Of a stretch of 64,000 nucleotides of DNA, positions 35,004-44,900 are shown piece after piece. Below the pieces are notes generated by a model. The model worked only from the letters and a program-made list of their open reading frames with translations. It made no database searches and was not told the DNA's origin. Position numbers and translations under genes: made by a program. Position 1 is the stretch's first letter. Every line of letters starts with the position of its first letter. Source of the DNA: Nocardia mangyaensis (lineage in GTDB: Bacteria; Actinomycetota; Actinomycetes; Mycobacteriales; Mycobacteriaceae); NCBI RefSeq assembly GCF_001886715.1, contig NZ_CP018082.1, forward strand, positions 2,914,001 through 2,978,000, written 5' to 3'.

Positions 35004-35154
35004 CCCGTTCCCCGGCATCCGGGGATGAGCCCTGCTGGATCATCGGTCGAGGGCGTGAGCATGTCCTGCTCCCCGCGCGAGCGGGGATAATGCCAGCAAC
35101 GTCGCAAACGCTCAAAAGGCGTGAAGTGCTCCTTACGTCAGCGAGGGAGCACTT
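35004..35154 (+). repeat. Three decayed CRISPR repeats upstream of leader 2
   Basis: A weak repeat at 35,004-35,032 keeps the TCCCCGGCATCCGGGGATGA core and the terminal GCCC; a better one at 35,066-35,094 keeps TGCTCCCCGCGCGAGCGGGG but ends ATAATGCC; a third at 35,126-35,154 keeps only GTGCTCC and an AGCGAGGG core. Their spacing (62 and 60 bases) matches the array period, so they look like a dying remnant of an older array. The third also forms a perfect 10-base-pair hairpin (GAAGTGCTCC 35,123-35,132 with GGAGCACTTC 35,146-35,155). Confidence 0.7.
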
Positions 35155-35219
35155 CGGCTTCTCCGCAGCTTTGGCGAGGCCTGCGACGAGCCGGATTGAA
35201 CTGGTCATGGTCGGCGATC

Positions 35220-35295
35220 GGAGTGTCGTGAGGGTCTTGTTTGAAAGTGAATGTGATTTGGAGGTTTGCTCTTGTGAATATGCAGGTCAGTTAGT
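35220..35295 (+). promoter_or_regulatory. CRISPR leader of array 2
   Basis: AT-richer DNA directly before repeat 1, with GAAAGTGAATG at 35,243-35,253, then TGATTTGGAGGTTTGC and CAGGTCAGTTA. The same motif at the same distance precedes array 1. It should contain the array promoter and the integration signals for Cas1-Cas2. Confidence 0.65.
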
Positions 35296-37338
35296 GTGCT
35301 CCCCGCGCGAGCGGGGATGAGCCCGCGCCGCCAAGCTGACCTCGATGTTGCGCGAGGTGCTCCCCGCGCGAGCGGGGATGAGCCCGGTCCGGGCCGGTGG
35401 CGTATCGGTGACCCGCTGTGCTCCCCGCGCGAGCGGGGATGAGCCCCCGGGTGCGGCAAGGAGATCGACCGCGGTCTGGTGCTCCCCGCGCGAGCGGGGA
35501 TGAGCCCTACACAGAGGAGATGGTGTGGACTGGATTCCAGTGCTCCCCGCGCGAGCGGGGATGAGCCCGTTTCACCCGATGCAATGAAATCGTCTACGAA
35601 GTGCTCCCCGCGCGAGCGGGGATGAGCCGTTCTCAAACTGCTAGGTAGCGAGAGCTTTCCTGTGCTCCCCGCGCGAGCGGGGATGAGCCCCCGCACGTCC
35701 CTTCGGGGATCGATGATCTGGCGTGCTCCCCGCGCGAGCGGGGATGAGCCCCCGATGATGTGGCGGGTACCGATATCGCCTATGTGCTCCCCGCGCGAGC
35801 GGGGATGAGCCCTGAAGCCGGACGCGACGCCCGAGGCCCCGGAGGTGCTCCCCGCGCGAGCGGGGATGAGCCCGCCGTCTCGACGTGGGCGCGTGTTCTC
35901 GCCGAGTGCTCCCCGCGCGAGCGGGGATGAGCCCGCCAGGAAGACGTCGTCGAGGATGCCGTCGAGGTGCTCCCCGCGCGAGCGGGGATGAGCCCCGAGT
36001 GCGAACCCCACACCCATACCGGCCAGGGTGCTCCCCGCGCGAGCGGGGATGAGCCCCATCGCGCCTACCTGACCGCGATTGGCGTCACGTGCTCCCCGCG
36101 CGAGCGGGGATGAGCCCGCGTCGATCAGTTCCGGGTCGGACGGCGCACCGTGCTCCCCGCGCGAGCGGGGATGAGCCCCCGTACCACCAGATCGGGACGT
36201 CGCCGCGGTTGTGCTCCCCGCGCGAGCGGGGATGAGCCCCGTGTATGAGACACGATCATGGAGCGCAGGTGGTGCTCCCCGCGCGAGCGGGGATGAGCCC
36301 CGTGTATGAGACACGATCATGGAGCGCAGGTGGTGCTCCCCGCGCGAGCGGGGATGAGCCCCGCGCGTTGCGCCGCACCAAACTCGATGAGCAGTGCTCC
36401 CCGCGCGAGCGGGGATGAGCCCTACTTCGATCCGGACGTTCTCGACGAGGTGTTGTGCTCCCCGCGCGAGCGGGGATGAGCCCAACGACATGCGGATCCT
36501 GTTCACCAACGGGTCGTGCTCCCCGCGCGAGCGGGGATGAGCCCTGTGCGGTGCCGATGAACGGCCATCCGTTGCAGTGCTCCCCGCGCGAGCGGGGATG
36601 AGCCATGGCGGGCACGATGTGGTTCGCGGCGTCGCCGAGTGCTCCCCGCGCGAGCGGGGATGAGCCCGTCTCCAAGTCCAACGTGCTGTTGGCGAGATTG
36701 GTGCTCCCCGCGCGAGCGGGGATGAGCCCATCCACAGGAACCGCTGGCGCGGGTTGTCCGGGTGCTCCCCGCGCGAGCGGGGATGAGCCCTCTGTTACGG
36801 GGTAGTGAGGTTGGTGGGCCCTGTGCTCCCCGCGCGAGCGGGGATGAGCCCTGTTGAAGTAGGCGATAAAGACCGGAGGGAACGTGCTCCCCGCGCGAGC
36901 GGGGATGAGCCCTCCGCGGCTGCTGCCCGGTGTGCGAGAAGGACGTGCTCCCCGCGCGACCGGGAAGGGCCCGTCTGCGAGCTGGTGTCGAAGCCGAACG
37001 TGCTGTGCTCCCCGCGCGAGCGGGGGATGAGCCCTACATCAACGGCGAGAAGCTCTCCAACGATCAGTGCTCCCCGCGCGAGCGGGGATGAGCCCGGGCC
37101 GGCCTCGAGCAGGACAGTCGGTGTCCAGTGCTCCCGCGCGAGCGGGGATGAGCCCTCCAGCAAACTACACCGGCGCACGCGACAGGTCGTGCTCCCCGCG
37201 CGAGCGGGGATGAGCCCAGCTGGATCGTGCGGACGTGATCGCGCCCGGCGTGCTCCCGCGCGAGCGGGATGAGCTTGGCTCACGGAAGGTCATCGGCGGC
37301 ATTTCGGCCGTGCTGCCTGCGCAAGCTGGGAGCGCCCC
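35296..37338 (+). CRISPR. Type I-E CRISPR array 2, 33 repeats plus one degenerate
   Basis: Repeat and period are as in array 1 (29 + 32 bases). I count repeats from 35,296 to 37,250, with a strongly decayed thirty-fourth at 37,310-37,338 (GTGCTGCCTGCGCAAGC...). Spacers at 36,577-36,762 are about 33 bases. Variants accumulate from 36,945 on (GACCGGGAAGGGCCC; extra or missing C or G at 37,005, 37,128 and 37,250), so the leader is at the left. Two neighbouring spacers are identical (36,240-36,271 and 36,301-36,332). Perfect early repeats suggest an active array. Confidence 0.97.
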
Positions 37339-37473
37339 ACAGAAACTCCACACTTTTGACCGGAATCAATGCGAAATTACGAGAATCGTTCAGAAGTGTC
37401 GGTTCGTGAAAAAGCCTGGTGCTGAGTACTATTGGGCATTAGTGGGCGAGGTCTGGGCAACCGGAACGCGCGC

Positions 37474-37508
37474 CAGGTGGTCGCAGGTTCAAATCCTGTC
37501 AGCCCGAC
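37474..37508 (+). other. tRNA 3' fragment (probably tRNA-Pro), candidate attachment site
   Basis: GTCGCAGGTTCAAATCCTGT followed by CAGCCCGAC is the T-arm and acceptor 3' strand of a tRNA, and I recall it from actinobacterial tRNA-Pro. The DNA upstream does not complete a tRNA: the expected 5' acceptor CGGGCTG and a normal anticodon arm are missing. Tyrosine-integrase elements insert at tRNA 3' ends and leave such copies. An integrase remnant lies 40 bases away, so this is probably attL or attR. Confidence 0.6.
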
Positions 37509-37514
37509 AGAAGG

Positions 37515-37547
37515 AAACCCCCTCTGACCTTGGTCGGAGGGGGTTTT
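37515..37547 (+). terminator. Strong rho-independent terminator
   Basis: AAACCCCCTC, a short loop, then GGAGGGGGTTTT: a stem of nine or more base pairs followed by a T-run on the plus strand. It sits between the tRNA fragment and the convergent integrase remnant, and could serve both strands because an A-run also precedes the stem. Confidence 0.85.
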
Positions 37548-37548
37548 C

Positions 37549-37723
37549 TCACTCTCCCACTACCCGGAGAGCGGGACCAGAACGGGACCGTAGGTGGTTC
37601 GACAGCTTGTCGCCCGCCCCGGTGACCTCGCGCTGATCCGGGTGGAGGTAGCGCTCGGTGGTCCGGCTGTCAGCGTGGCCCGCGATCTTCTGGAGCAGGT
37701 GGAAGCTCACCCCGGCGTCTGCC
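37549..37723 (-). pseudogene. Tyrosine site-specific integrase, C-terminal remnant
   Basis: The minus strand encodes ADAGVSFHLLQKIAGHADSR then TTERYLHPDQREV and a basic C-terminal tail (GDKLSNHLRSRSG) to a TGA. The GHADSRTTERYLH motif holds the second catalytic His and the nucleophilic Tyr of phage-type integrases; the N-terminal arm-binding domain and the first catalytic Arg are gone. It faces the tRNA fragment at 37,474, as integrase genes usually face their attachment site. Confidence 0.75.
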
Positions 37724-37741
37724 GGTCATCGGTATATCGCG

Positions 37742-38104
37742 CTAGCGCCGCAGCGTGGTCGCGGGCTGCCGCCGCGCTGTCTGGGTGTTCCGAAACTTCT
37801 GGAAGCCGGTCATAGTGTCGACGCATCGTTTCGCGAGGTCACTTCCGAGGCCGAGGCACCGGGCGCGCTTCAGGTCACGGTTCCCGAGGACTGGCCCCGC
37901 GCCGCGACGATTGTTGGGCTCGTCAGCCAGATCCTGGCTGTCGGGAAATTCGGCGCCCGTGAAGCCGCCGGATGCGGCGAAATACTCACCGCTGGTTGGA
38001 GGTGCGGGAACAGGCTGTGAGCGACGGAAGGGCGCCGACACTACCGGTCGTTCGGAACCGCATCCCGTACCGGTCACGTCGGCCGGGTTTGTGCTTCGAG
38101 CCAT
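37742..38104 (-). CDS. Hypothetical protein (120 aa) near integrase remnant
   Basis: This frame starts at an ATG overlapping the end of the next upstream gene by 31 bases, with GGAG just before it. The product is polar and Pro/Arg-rich without recognisable motifs (MARSTNPADVTGTGCGSERP...). It may be a real small gene of the integrative element or part of the DNA that replaced the integrase N-terminus. Confidence 0.28.
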   Translation of the reverse strand: MARSTNPADVTGTGCGSERPVVSAPFRRSQPVPAPPTSGEYFAASGGFTGAEFPDSQDLADEPNNRRGAGPVLGNRDLKRARCLGLGSDLAKRCVDTMTGFQKFRNTQTARRQPATTLRR

Positions 38105-38544
38105 CTCCGTCTCAGTTGCGGTGTTGATACCGTAGTATCAGCTGGTTCAGCAGCCTTCGCTTCAAGGCAGATCGGTTCGTAGGCCACGATCACAACCGGG
38201 TCGCGGCCACAGTAGGTACACCAGGTGGCAGTGCCGCCTGCCGATACAGGGTTGTCGATGGTGTGGTGCCTCGTCGCCTCGATGATGTGATCGCAGTAAA
38301 GCCGCAGTCGCCATCGGATGAGTCCGCGATCGGGTGCTTTCTGTGACGCCATCACCGTCAGGGTCTGGACGGTGATGCGCCTTGCCTCCTTGAGCTGAGG
38401 GTCGGCGGCTTCCTCTGCCTTCCATTGAGCAGTCTGCTCGGCTACCCAGTGCCCGATCTGCTCGGACTGTTCCTGGTTGCGATGGTCCTGACTTGTCAGC
38501 AGATAGCCTTCAAGGGGCACACCGTGCCTGAGATAGACTGTCAT
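38074..38544 (-). CDS. Hypothetical protein with C-terminal CxxC motif (156 aa)
   Basis: The product begins MTVYLRHGVPLEGYLLTSQD and has a helical, charged middle (HWVAEQTAQWKAEEAADPQL) and a possible zinc-binding knuckle near the C-terminus (ATWCTYCGRDPVVIVAYEPIC). I do not recognise the family. The frame continues upstream to 38,613, but the internal ATG at 38,544 gives a more natural start, although no ribosome-binding site is seen, so it may be leaderless. It is probably cargo of the element that left the att scar. Confidence 0.5.
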   Translation of the reverse strand: MTVYLRHGVPLEGYLLTSQDHRNQEQSEQIGHWVAEQTAQWKAEEAADPQLKEARRITVQTLTVMASQKAPDRGLIRWRLRLYCDHIIEATRHHTIDNPVSAGGTATWCTYCGRDPVVIVAYEPICLEAKAAEPADTTVSTPQLRRRWLEAQTRPT

Positions 38545-38704
38545 ACAGAATGATTCGCACCAGACGGGCTGGTGGACTGGTGCTCGCCCGCACCGAAATC
38601 GCCGCGATGCCAATGGTGGCGTTCGTGATCGGCTGACGCGAGTCCGCGCGTCAGCCGATCACGCTAGGTCGCTCGGGCATTTGTGAACCCGAGTGAACGT
38701 CTCG

Positions 38705-39112
38705 TCAGTCCAGTACGGCAGTGGCCTCGACCTCGACCATGATGTCCGCTTCGCCGAGTGCGGCGACGCCGATCAGAGTGATCGGCTTCAGTGGATCCAC
38801 GCCCAGCCGGGCGGCAGCGCGCGCGACACCCTCCCCGAGCAATGGGTACTTCGCCTCGTTCCAGTCCACCACGTAGATAGTCAGCTTGGCGACGTCATCG
38901 AACGAGCCCCCGATCTCAGCCAGCGCGAGGCCCACATTCAGGTATGCCTGCTCGACCTGCGCGGCGAAATCTCCCGCACCGACCGGGGCTCCGTCCGCAT
39001 CCCGAGCGACCTGACCCGCCAGAAAAACCAGCCTCGAGCCCTGCGCGATCGACAGCTGGCGGTAGACCTCCGGCTTGGACAGGCATTCGGGGTTGACGAG
39101 CTTCACAACCAT
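38705..39112 (-). CDS. RidA (YjgF/YER057c/UK114)-family protein
   Basis: The 135-residue protein shows the RidA layout: VKLVNPECLSKPEVYRQLSI at the start, VFLAGQVARDADG, DFAAQVEQAYLNVGLALAEI and the closing GVAALGEADIMVEVEATAVL. Classical RidA enzymes hydrolyse reactive enamines and imines to ketones and ammonia. The typical C-terminal catalytic Arg appears replaced in this copy, so it may belong to an Rid subfamily with another role. AGGAGG lies eight bases before the ATG. Transcribed away from the polyketide cluster. Confidence 0.88.
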   Translation of the reverse strand: MVVKLVNPECLSKPEVYRQLSIAQGSRLVFLAGQVARDADGAPVGAGDFAAQVEQAYLNVGLALAEIGGSFDDVAKLTIYVVDWNEAKYPLLGEGVARAAARLGVDPLKPITLIGVAALGEADIMVEVEATAVLD

Positions 39113-40067
39113 GAACGTTCCTCCTACGTTTCACCCGCGGCCTTCGCGTGGCACGTCCCAACATAGCGATCGCCCAACGTCCGCGCCATCGGACACATCG
39201 AACCGTGGCCGTCAGGTTCCGTGCGTAACCATATTGGGCGGCAACGGAATTCGTGGGACGTCGCGTGCGATGCCGGTCGTCGCCGTGGATGCTGGGGGCA
39301 GGCTACCTTCTGGACAGCTGATCGAGAGGAGGCATCGCTGCGGTGTGGTGGTGAAAAGCCTTCGCGGGGAGGGGGGTTCGAGCGTCGCTGCAGCTAGGGA
39401 GATCTTTCGGCGAGGCGGGTGCATCGAGTCGCTGGACGACGGGGCGGGAGGGCGTTCAGTGATTTGCCCGATGGTGATCGGCTCCGCGAACTTGCGCGCC
39501 GCGGCCTTTCGTTGTGCAGTTGGCCAGGTTGAATTGTCCTGGCATACACATGGCTAATTCTCGATCGCAGATGCGACAGTGAGCGCTGATATTCGATGAT
39601 AGGCAGCCGCTATTTCGAATGGTTGAAGTGGGCGGTTATGTGGAGGTAGCTACTCCGAGTTCATTCCGGTTGACGGGTACGGATCGAGCGGATAGCTTGA
39701 GTCCCAGGTCCTGATGGGGGAGGGAGTCTGATGTTTGTGACCAGTTGCATTCGCGAAGTGGCGAAGCTCTTCTGACAACCTGCGGGTGGTACCGAGTCGG
39801 GGTGACATCGTTGTCGCTCAGCGGTGACTCTTGTTGTGCCAGGTGTGCGTTTCGCTGAGATGAAGGCCGAACTGATTGGAATGGTCGATCGGGGCGTCCA
39901 TGGAACCACGGATCGCGGTCTGAGCACCGAATTATCCTGTCTGACAGGCAGGTTCGCATCGACATATTGCGCTGTTCAATTTCTCGTGGATGGCCGATAT
40001 CGCTTTGTGGATGCACTCCCATTCCTTTTCCCGTGGGCGATAGCTATATCTCCGGAGGTTAATTCAA
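39113..40067. other. Long intergenic region upstream of the polyketide cluster
   Basis: About 950 bases without a convincing gene; open frames here have no ribosome-binding site or protein-like composition. Base composition drops in the right half (39,550-40,060), typical of promoter DNA. It should hold the divergent promoters for the RidA gene and the polyketide cluster, plus the palindrome at 39,936. Confidence 0.45.
39936..39948. promoter_or_regulatory. Palindrome upstream of asnB-like gene, candidate operator
   Basis: CCTGTCTGACAGG is a perfect 6+1+6 inverted repeat 120 bases before the GTG of the amidotransferase gene. Its half-sites are the same as those of the palindrome at 4,171-4,188, though centre length differs (1 versus 4 bases), so they may not be sites for one protein. 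No regulator gene is in this part of the window. Confidence 0.35.
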
Positions 40068-41912
40068 GTGTGCGGAATTGCGGGAGTCGTTGACTTCTCG
40101 ACTGATCTAGAGTCGCAGCGTTCAGTTATTGAGCGAATGACCGAGACAATGCGCAGGCGTGGCCCGGACGCCGGCGGCGTATGGATTTCCCGTCATGCCG
40201 CACTCGGGCATCGTCGGTTGTCTGTTATCGATCTCGAGGGCGGCATCCAGCCGATGGTTCGAGATGACGTCGCATTGACCTACAGTGGCGAGGTATATAA
40301 CTTTCGCGAATTGCGTACAGAACTGGAAGGCGCCGGTCACCGGTTCACGACGAAGAGCGACACCGAGGTAGTGCTGCGAGCCTATATCGAATGGGGCGCT
40401 GCCTGCATCGATCGCTTCAACGGCATGTTCGGGTTCGCGATCTGGGACGGGCGGAGCCAGGAGCTGCTTCTGGTTCGCGACCGGGTAGGCGTCAAACCGG
40501 TGTACTACTACCCGACGCCGCACGGTGTCCTGTTCGGCTCCGAGCCGAAGGCGATTCTGGCCAACCCCACCGCGCAGCGCAAGGTTGACCTGAACGGATT
40601 CACCAGTTTCCTTATGCTGCAGGCGAATTTGTCAGGCGATACACCGTTCGCGGGGCTGAAAGAGCTGCAGCCCGGTGAGTTCCTGCGCGTGACCCGCGCC
40701 GGCATCGAGTGCAAGCGCTACTACGAGTTGACTGCTCGGCCGCATGAGGACGACCTCGACACCACGGTGGAGAAGGTCCGCGCACTGCTGGCTGACATCG
40801 TGGAGCGCCAGCTGGTGTCCGACGTGCCGATCGGCATGCTGCTCTCCGGCGGCATCGACTCGAGTCTGTTGACCTCGCTGGCGACGCGGTCGAACTCCGC
40901 CAGCGACACCGTGCGGTCGTTCTCCATCGACTTCGTCGGCCACGGAGACTTCTTCGAAGCCGGGGTGGACGCCTTGCGCACCACCGAGGACGCGCCCTTC
41001 ATCCGAGACGTGGTCGAGTATGTCCGCTGCAGGCATGAGGGCATCGAGGTCCCGACCTCGGCGCTGTGCGATCCGGAGGTGCGGCGGCGGGTGCTGCAGG
41101 CTTGGGACCTGCCGAACCATCTGGGCGATATGGATGTCTCGCTGTATTTGCTGTTCCAGGCGGTGCGCGAACACTGCACGGTGGCGATCTCAGGCGAAGG
41201 TGCCGACGAGGTGTTCGGCGGCTACCCATGGGTGCACGACGAGAAGGTGCTCGACGTGCCCATCTATCCGTGGATGGCGTTCCAGGTGCTGCAGGGAACT
41301 CCCGGACCGTTCAGCCTGTTCGACGGCGGCGTGCTGTCGCGCACCGGCATGTTCGAACGGCTGGGAGGCATGTACGCGGAGGGTATCGCGGCTGCCCCGC
41401 GCCTGGACGGCGAATCGCCGCTGGACGCGCGGATGCGTGAGATCAACTATCTCGACGTCACGCGATTCATGCGCACGCTGCTCGACCGCAAGGACCGCAT
41501 GAGCATGGCGGTCGGACTCGAGGTCCGCGTTCCGTTCTGCGACCACCGTCTGATCGAGTACCTGTTCAACGTGCCGTGGTCGATGAAGCAGCGCGAGGGC
41601 CAGAGCAAGTGGCTGCTGCGCGCCGCAGCCGGTGATCTGTTGCCGGCATCGGTCCTGACGCGTCCGAAATCAGCCTTTCCCGCAACACTCGACACCGGAT
41701 ACGACGACATGCTGCGCAAGGGTCTCCAGCAGGTGCTGACCGGCGCCGACGAGCCGATCCGAGAGTTCGTAAACGTCGATGCGGCCCAGGCGATCGTCAA
41801 CGGCACCGATGCCGCGGGCACCGGCGCTTGGAAACGTCTTCGGACGGAAAGCATCCTGCGCGCCAACGCGTGGATCAAAGAGTACGACGTCGATATGAGC
41901 GCCCTCGCCTGA
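40068..41912 (+). CDS. Asparagine synthase-type glutamine-dependent amidotransferase
   Basis: The 614-residue protein starts at a GTG nine bases after GGAGG, which leaves Cys 2 as the N-terminal nucleophile of the class II glutaminase (MCGIAGVVDF, then RRGPDAGGVW, LGHRRLSVIDL and YSGEVYNFRELR). The C-terminal synthetase domain has the PPi-loop GMLLSGGIDSSLLTSLA and later VAISGEGADEVFGGYPWVHD, then DRMSMAVGLEVRVPFCDHRL. It activates a carboxylate as acyl-AMP and amidates it. Although AsnB is a housekeeping enzyme, this copy is immediately upstream of the PKS, 65 bases from it, so it may convert a pathway carboxylate to an amide, as AsnB-like OxyD does in tetracycline biosynthesis. Confidence 0.92.
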   Translation: MCGIAGVVDFSTDLESQRSVIERMTETMRRRGPDAGGVWISRHAALGHRRLSVIDLEGGIQPMVRDDVALTYSGEVYNFRELRTELEGAGHRFTTKSDTEVVLRAYIEWGAACIDRFNGMFGFAIWDGRSQELLLVRDRVGVKPVYYYPTPHGVLFGSEPKAILANPTAQRKVDLNGFTSFLMLQANLSGDTPFAGLKELQPGEFLRVTRAGIECKRYYELTARPHEDDLDTTVEKVRALLADIVERQLVSDVPIGMLLSGGIDSSLLTSLATRSNSASDTVRSFSIDFVGHGDFFEAGVDALRTTEDAPFIRDVVEYVRCRHEGIEVPTSALCDPEVRRRVLQAWDLPNHLGDMDVSLYLLFQAVREHCTVAISGEGADEVFGGYPWVHDEKVLDVPIYPWMAFQVLQGTPGPFSLFDGGVLSRTGMFERLGGMYAEGIAAAPRLDGESPLDARMREINYLDVTRFMRTLLDRKDRMSMAVGLEVRVPFCDHRLIEYLFNVPWSMKQREGQSKWLLRAAAGDLLPASVLTRPKSAFPATLDTGYDDMLRKGLQQVLTGADEPIREFVNVDAAQAIVNGTDAAGTGAWKRLRTESILRANAWIKEYDVDMSALA

Positions 41913-41977
41913 CCTGTTTCGGTCGGCAGGGCCCAGCTGGACCAGCGTGGATCTTCAAGAAGCAGGTGTGGTAAGTC

Positions 41978-44900
41978 GTGAGTGAGAACGTCGTCAATGA
42001 CCCGTCGTCGGAGCGGCTGCTGGAGTACCTGAAGAAGGTCACGCTGGAACTGCTGGAGACCCGCGAGGGATTGGAGCAACTGCAGGCCCGCGCCGAGGAA
42101 CCGATCGCGATCGTCGGCATGGCCTGCCGCTATCCAGGCGGCGTCGAGAATCCGGATCAACTCTGGGATCTCGTGGATTCGGAGACCGACGCGATCGGCG
42201 CGTTCCCGACCGACCGCGGCTGGGATCTGGAGCGCCTGTTCGACGACGATCCGGATATCGCGGGTACCTGCTACGTACGGGAAGCCGGATTCCTGCACAA
42301 CGCGGTGGATTTCGATGCGGGCTTCTTCGGGATCGGCCCCCGTGAGGCAGCGGCGATGGATCCGCAGCAGCGATTGATGCTGGAGGCGTCGTGGGAGGCG
42401 CTCGAAGACGCGGGTATCGACCCGACATCGTTGCGCGGCAGCGACACCGGCGTCATCGCCGGTGTCATGTACCAGGATTACGGCATGGTGCCGCAGGCGT
42501 CGGCGGCGGAGGGCCACATCGGCACGGGCACCGCGACGAGTGTGGTCTCCGGCCGCGTCTCCTACACCCTGGGGCTGGAAGGGCCTGCGGTGACGCTGGA
42601 CACGGCGTGTTCGTCGTCGCTGGTGGCACTACATCTGGCGTGCCGGGCGCTGCGTCAGGGCGAGTCGTCGCTGATGCTGGTCGGCGGTGTGACTGTGATG
42701 TCGACCCCGTTCCTTTTCGTGGAGTTCTCGCGTCAGCGTGGTTTGTCGAAGGATGGTCGGTGTAGGGCGTTTTCGGCGTCTGCGGATGGGGTTTCGTGGT
42801 CTGAGGGTGTTGGTGTGCTTGCGCTGGAGCGGCTGTCGGATGCGCGGCGGTTGGGTCATCGGGTGTTGGCGGTGGTGCGTGGTAGTGCGATCAATCAGGA
42901 CGGCGCGAGTAACGGGTTGACTGCGCCGAATGGTCCGTCGCAGGAGCGGGTGATCGCGCAGGCGTTGGCGAGTGCGGGTTTGCAGGGTTCGGATGTGGAC
43001 GTGGTGGAGGCGCACGGCACGGGTACGACGTTGGGTGATCCGATCGAGGCGCAGGCTTTGTTGAATGCCTATGGTCGGGATCGTGGTGTGCCGTTGCGGG
43101 TCGGTGCGTTGAAGTCGAATATCGGTCATACCCAGGCTGCTGCTGGTGTGGGTGGTGTGATCAAGATGGTGCAGGCGTTGCGGCACGAGGTGTTGCCTGC
43201 GACTTTGCATGTGGATGCGCCTTCGCCGCATGTGGATTGGTCTGCGGGGTCGGTGCGACTGCTCACCGAGTCGGAGGCGTGGCCGGTGGGTGATCGGGTG
43301 CGTCGGGCGGGTGTGTCGTCGTTCGGGATCAGTGGCACGAACGCGCATGTGATCCTCGAAGAAGCGCCGCCTGTTGCGGTGGGCGTGGATGTGCCCGCGG
43401 CTGCGCAGGACGGTGTCGTTTCAGGTGGTGTTCCGACCGCATTGTTGGTGTCGGCGAGGTCGGAGTCGGCGTTGCGGGCTCAGGCGTTGCGGTTGCACGA
43501 CTGGTTGGCGGTGAACGAGGGAGCGCGGCTGTCGGATGTGTCGGCGGCGCTGTGGTATTCGCGGGCGCAGTTGGATTGTCGGGGGGTGGTGGTCGGGCGC
43601 GATCGCGAGGAGTTGTTGTCGGGTCTGACCGCTCTGGCGGCGGATACACCGAAGCCCGGTGTGGCCTACGGCGTGTGCGGTTCAGGCAAGACGGCGTTCC
43701 TGTTCACCGGCCAAGGCGCGCAGCGGATCGGGATGGGTGCTGGGTTGTATGCGGCGTTCCCGGTGTTCGCTGCGGCTTTGGATGAGGTGTGTGCGGAGTT
43801 CGATGCGTTGCTGGGTGTTTCGTTGCGGGCGGTGATGTTCGGTGAGGACGCCGAGGTCGCTGCGGGTTTGTTGGATCGGACGGAGTTCACGCAGCCGGCG
43901 TTGTTCGCGTTCGAGGTGGCGTTGTTCCGGTTGATCGAGTCGTTCGGTGTGGTGCCGGATGTGGTGGTTGGTCATTCGATCGGTGAGTTGGTGGCGGCGT
44001 ATGTGGCTGGTGTGTGGAGTCTGTCGGATGCGTGTCGTTTGGTGGCTGCGCGTGGTCGTTTGATGGGTGCTTTGCCTGAGGGTGGGGCGATGTTGGCGGC
44101 TGCGGTGTCGGAGGAGCGGGCACTAGAGTTGCTGGCAGGTGGGATCGGGGCCGTTGAAGGCATGGGGGCCGGGGCTGTGTCGCAGCTGGGTTCTGTGTCG
44201 TTGGCCGCGATTAATGCTCCTGTGGCGGTGGTGTTCTCGGGCGACGGCGCGGCTATCGCGGTGCTCGAGGCGCGGTTCTCGGCCGAGGGTGTGAAGACGA
44301 ACCGTCTGTCGGTAAGTCACGCGTTCCATTCGGTGTTGATGGAGCCGATGCTGGCCGAATACGAACAGGTCGCGCGGTCGGTGGCGTACCAGGCGCCGCG
44401 AATCAGGGTGTGTTCCACGGTGTCTGGGGTAGTCGCCGACGAAGAGTTGCTGACACCGGCGTATTGGGTGCGACAGGTCCGTGACACGGTGCGTTTTGCG
44501 CCTGCGGTGGGTTGTTTGGTGGATTCGGGTGTGCGGCGGTTTGTCGAGTTGGGTCCGGATGCGGTGTTGACCGCCATGACACATCAGACGTTGACAGACG
44601 AGGCGTCGTCACGGTTGCTGTTGGCGGCGGCGGGACGGCGCACCGGCGATGAGGCCGAGAACTTCGTTTCGTCGCTCGCGTCGGTGCATAGCGCGGGCGT
44701 TGCGGTGGACTGGGCGCCGTTGGTCCCTGTGCAACCGTCGACTCGAATTAGCTTGCCCACGTACGCCTTCCAACACAAGCGCTACTGGCACGACCTGACG
44801 CTGGACCCCCGACAGCTCGGCGACGTGACACAGGCGGGTCTCGTCTTTCCCGACCATCCGCTGCTCGGCGCAGCCGTGCAGCTCGCCGACAAAGACGAGT

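Noticed and set aside
35205..36731. Long minus-strand open frame (508 codons) with the same repeats
   Set aside because: Artefact of array 2 for the same reason.
37434..37508. A complete tRNA gene ending at 37,508
   Set aside because: Only the T-arm and 3' acceptor strand are recognisable. The 5' acceptor pairs poorly (TTGGGC) and there is no normal D-arm or anticodon loop.
39824..40093. Open frame of 89 codons running into the amidotransferase start
   Set aside because: No ribosome-binding site, irregular composition, and it overlaps the Cys 2 start of the amidotransferase.
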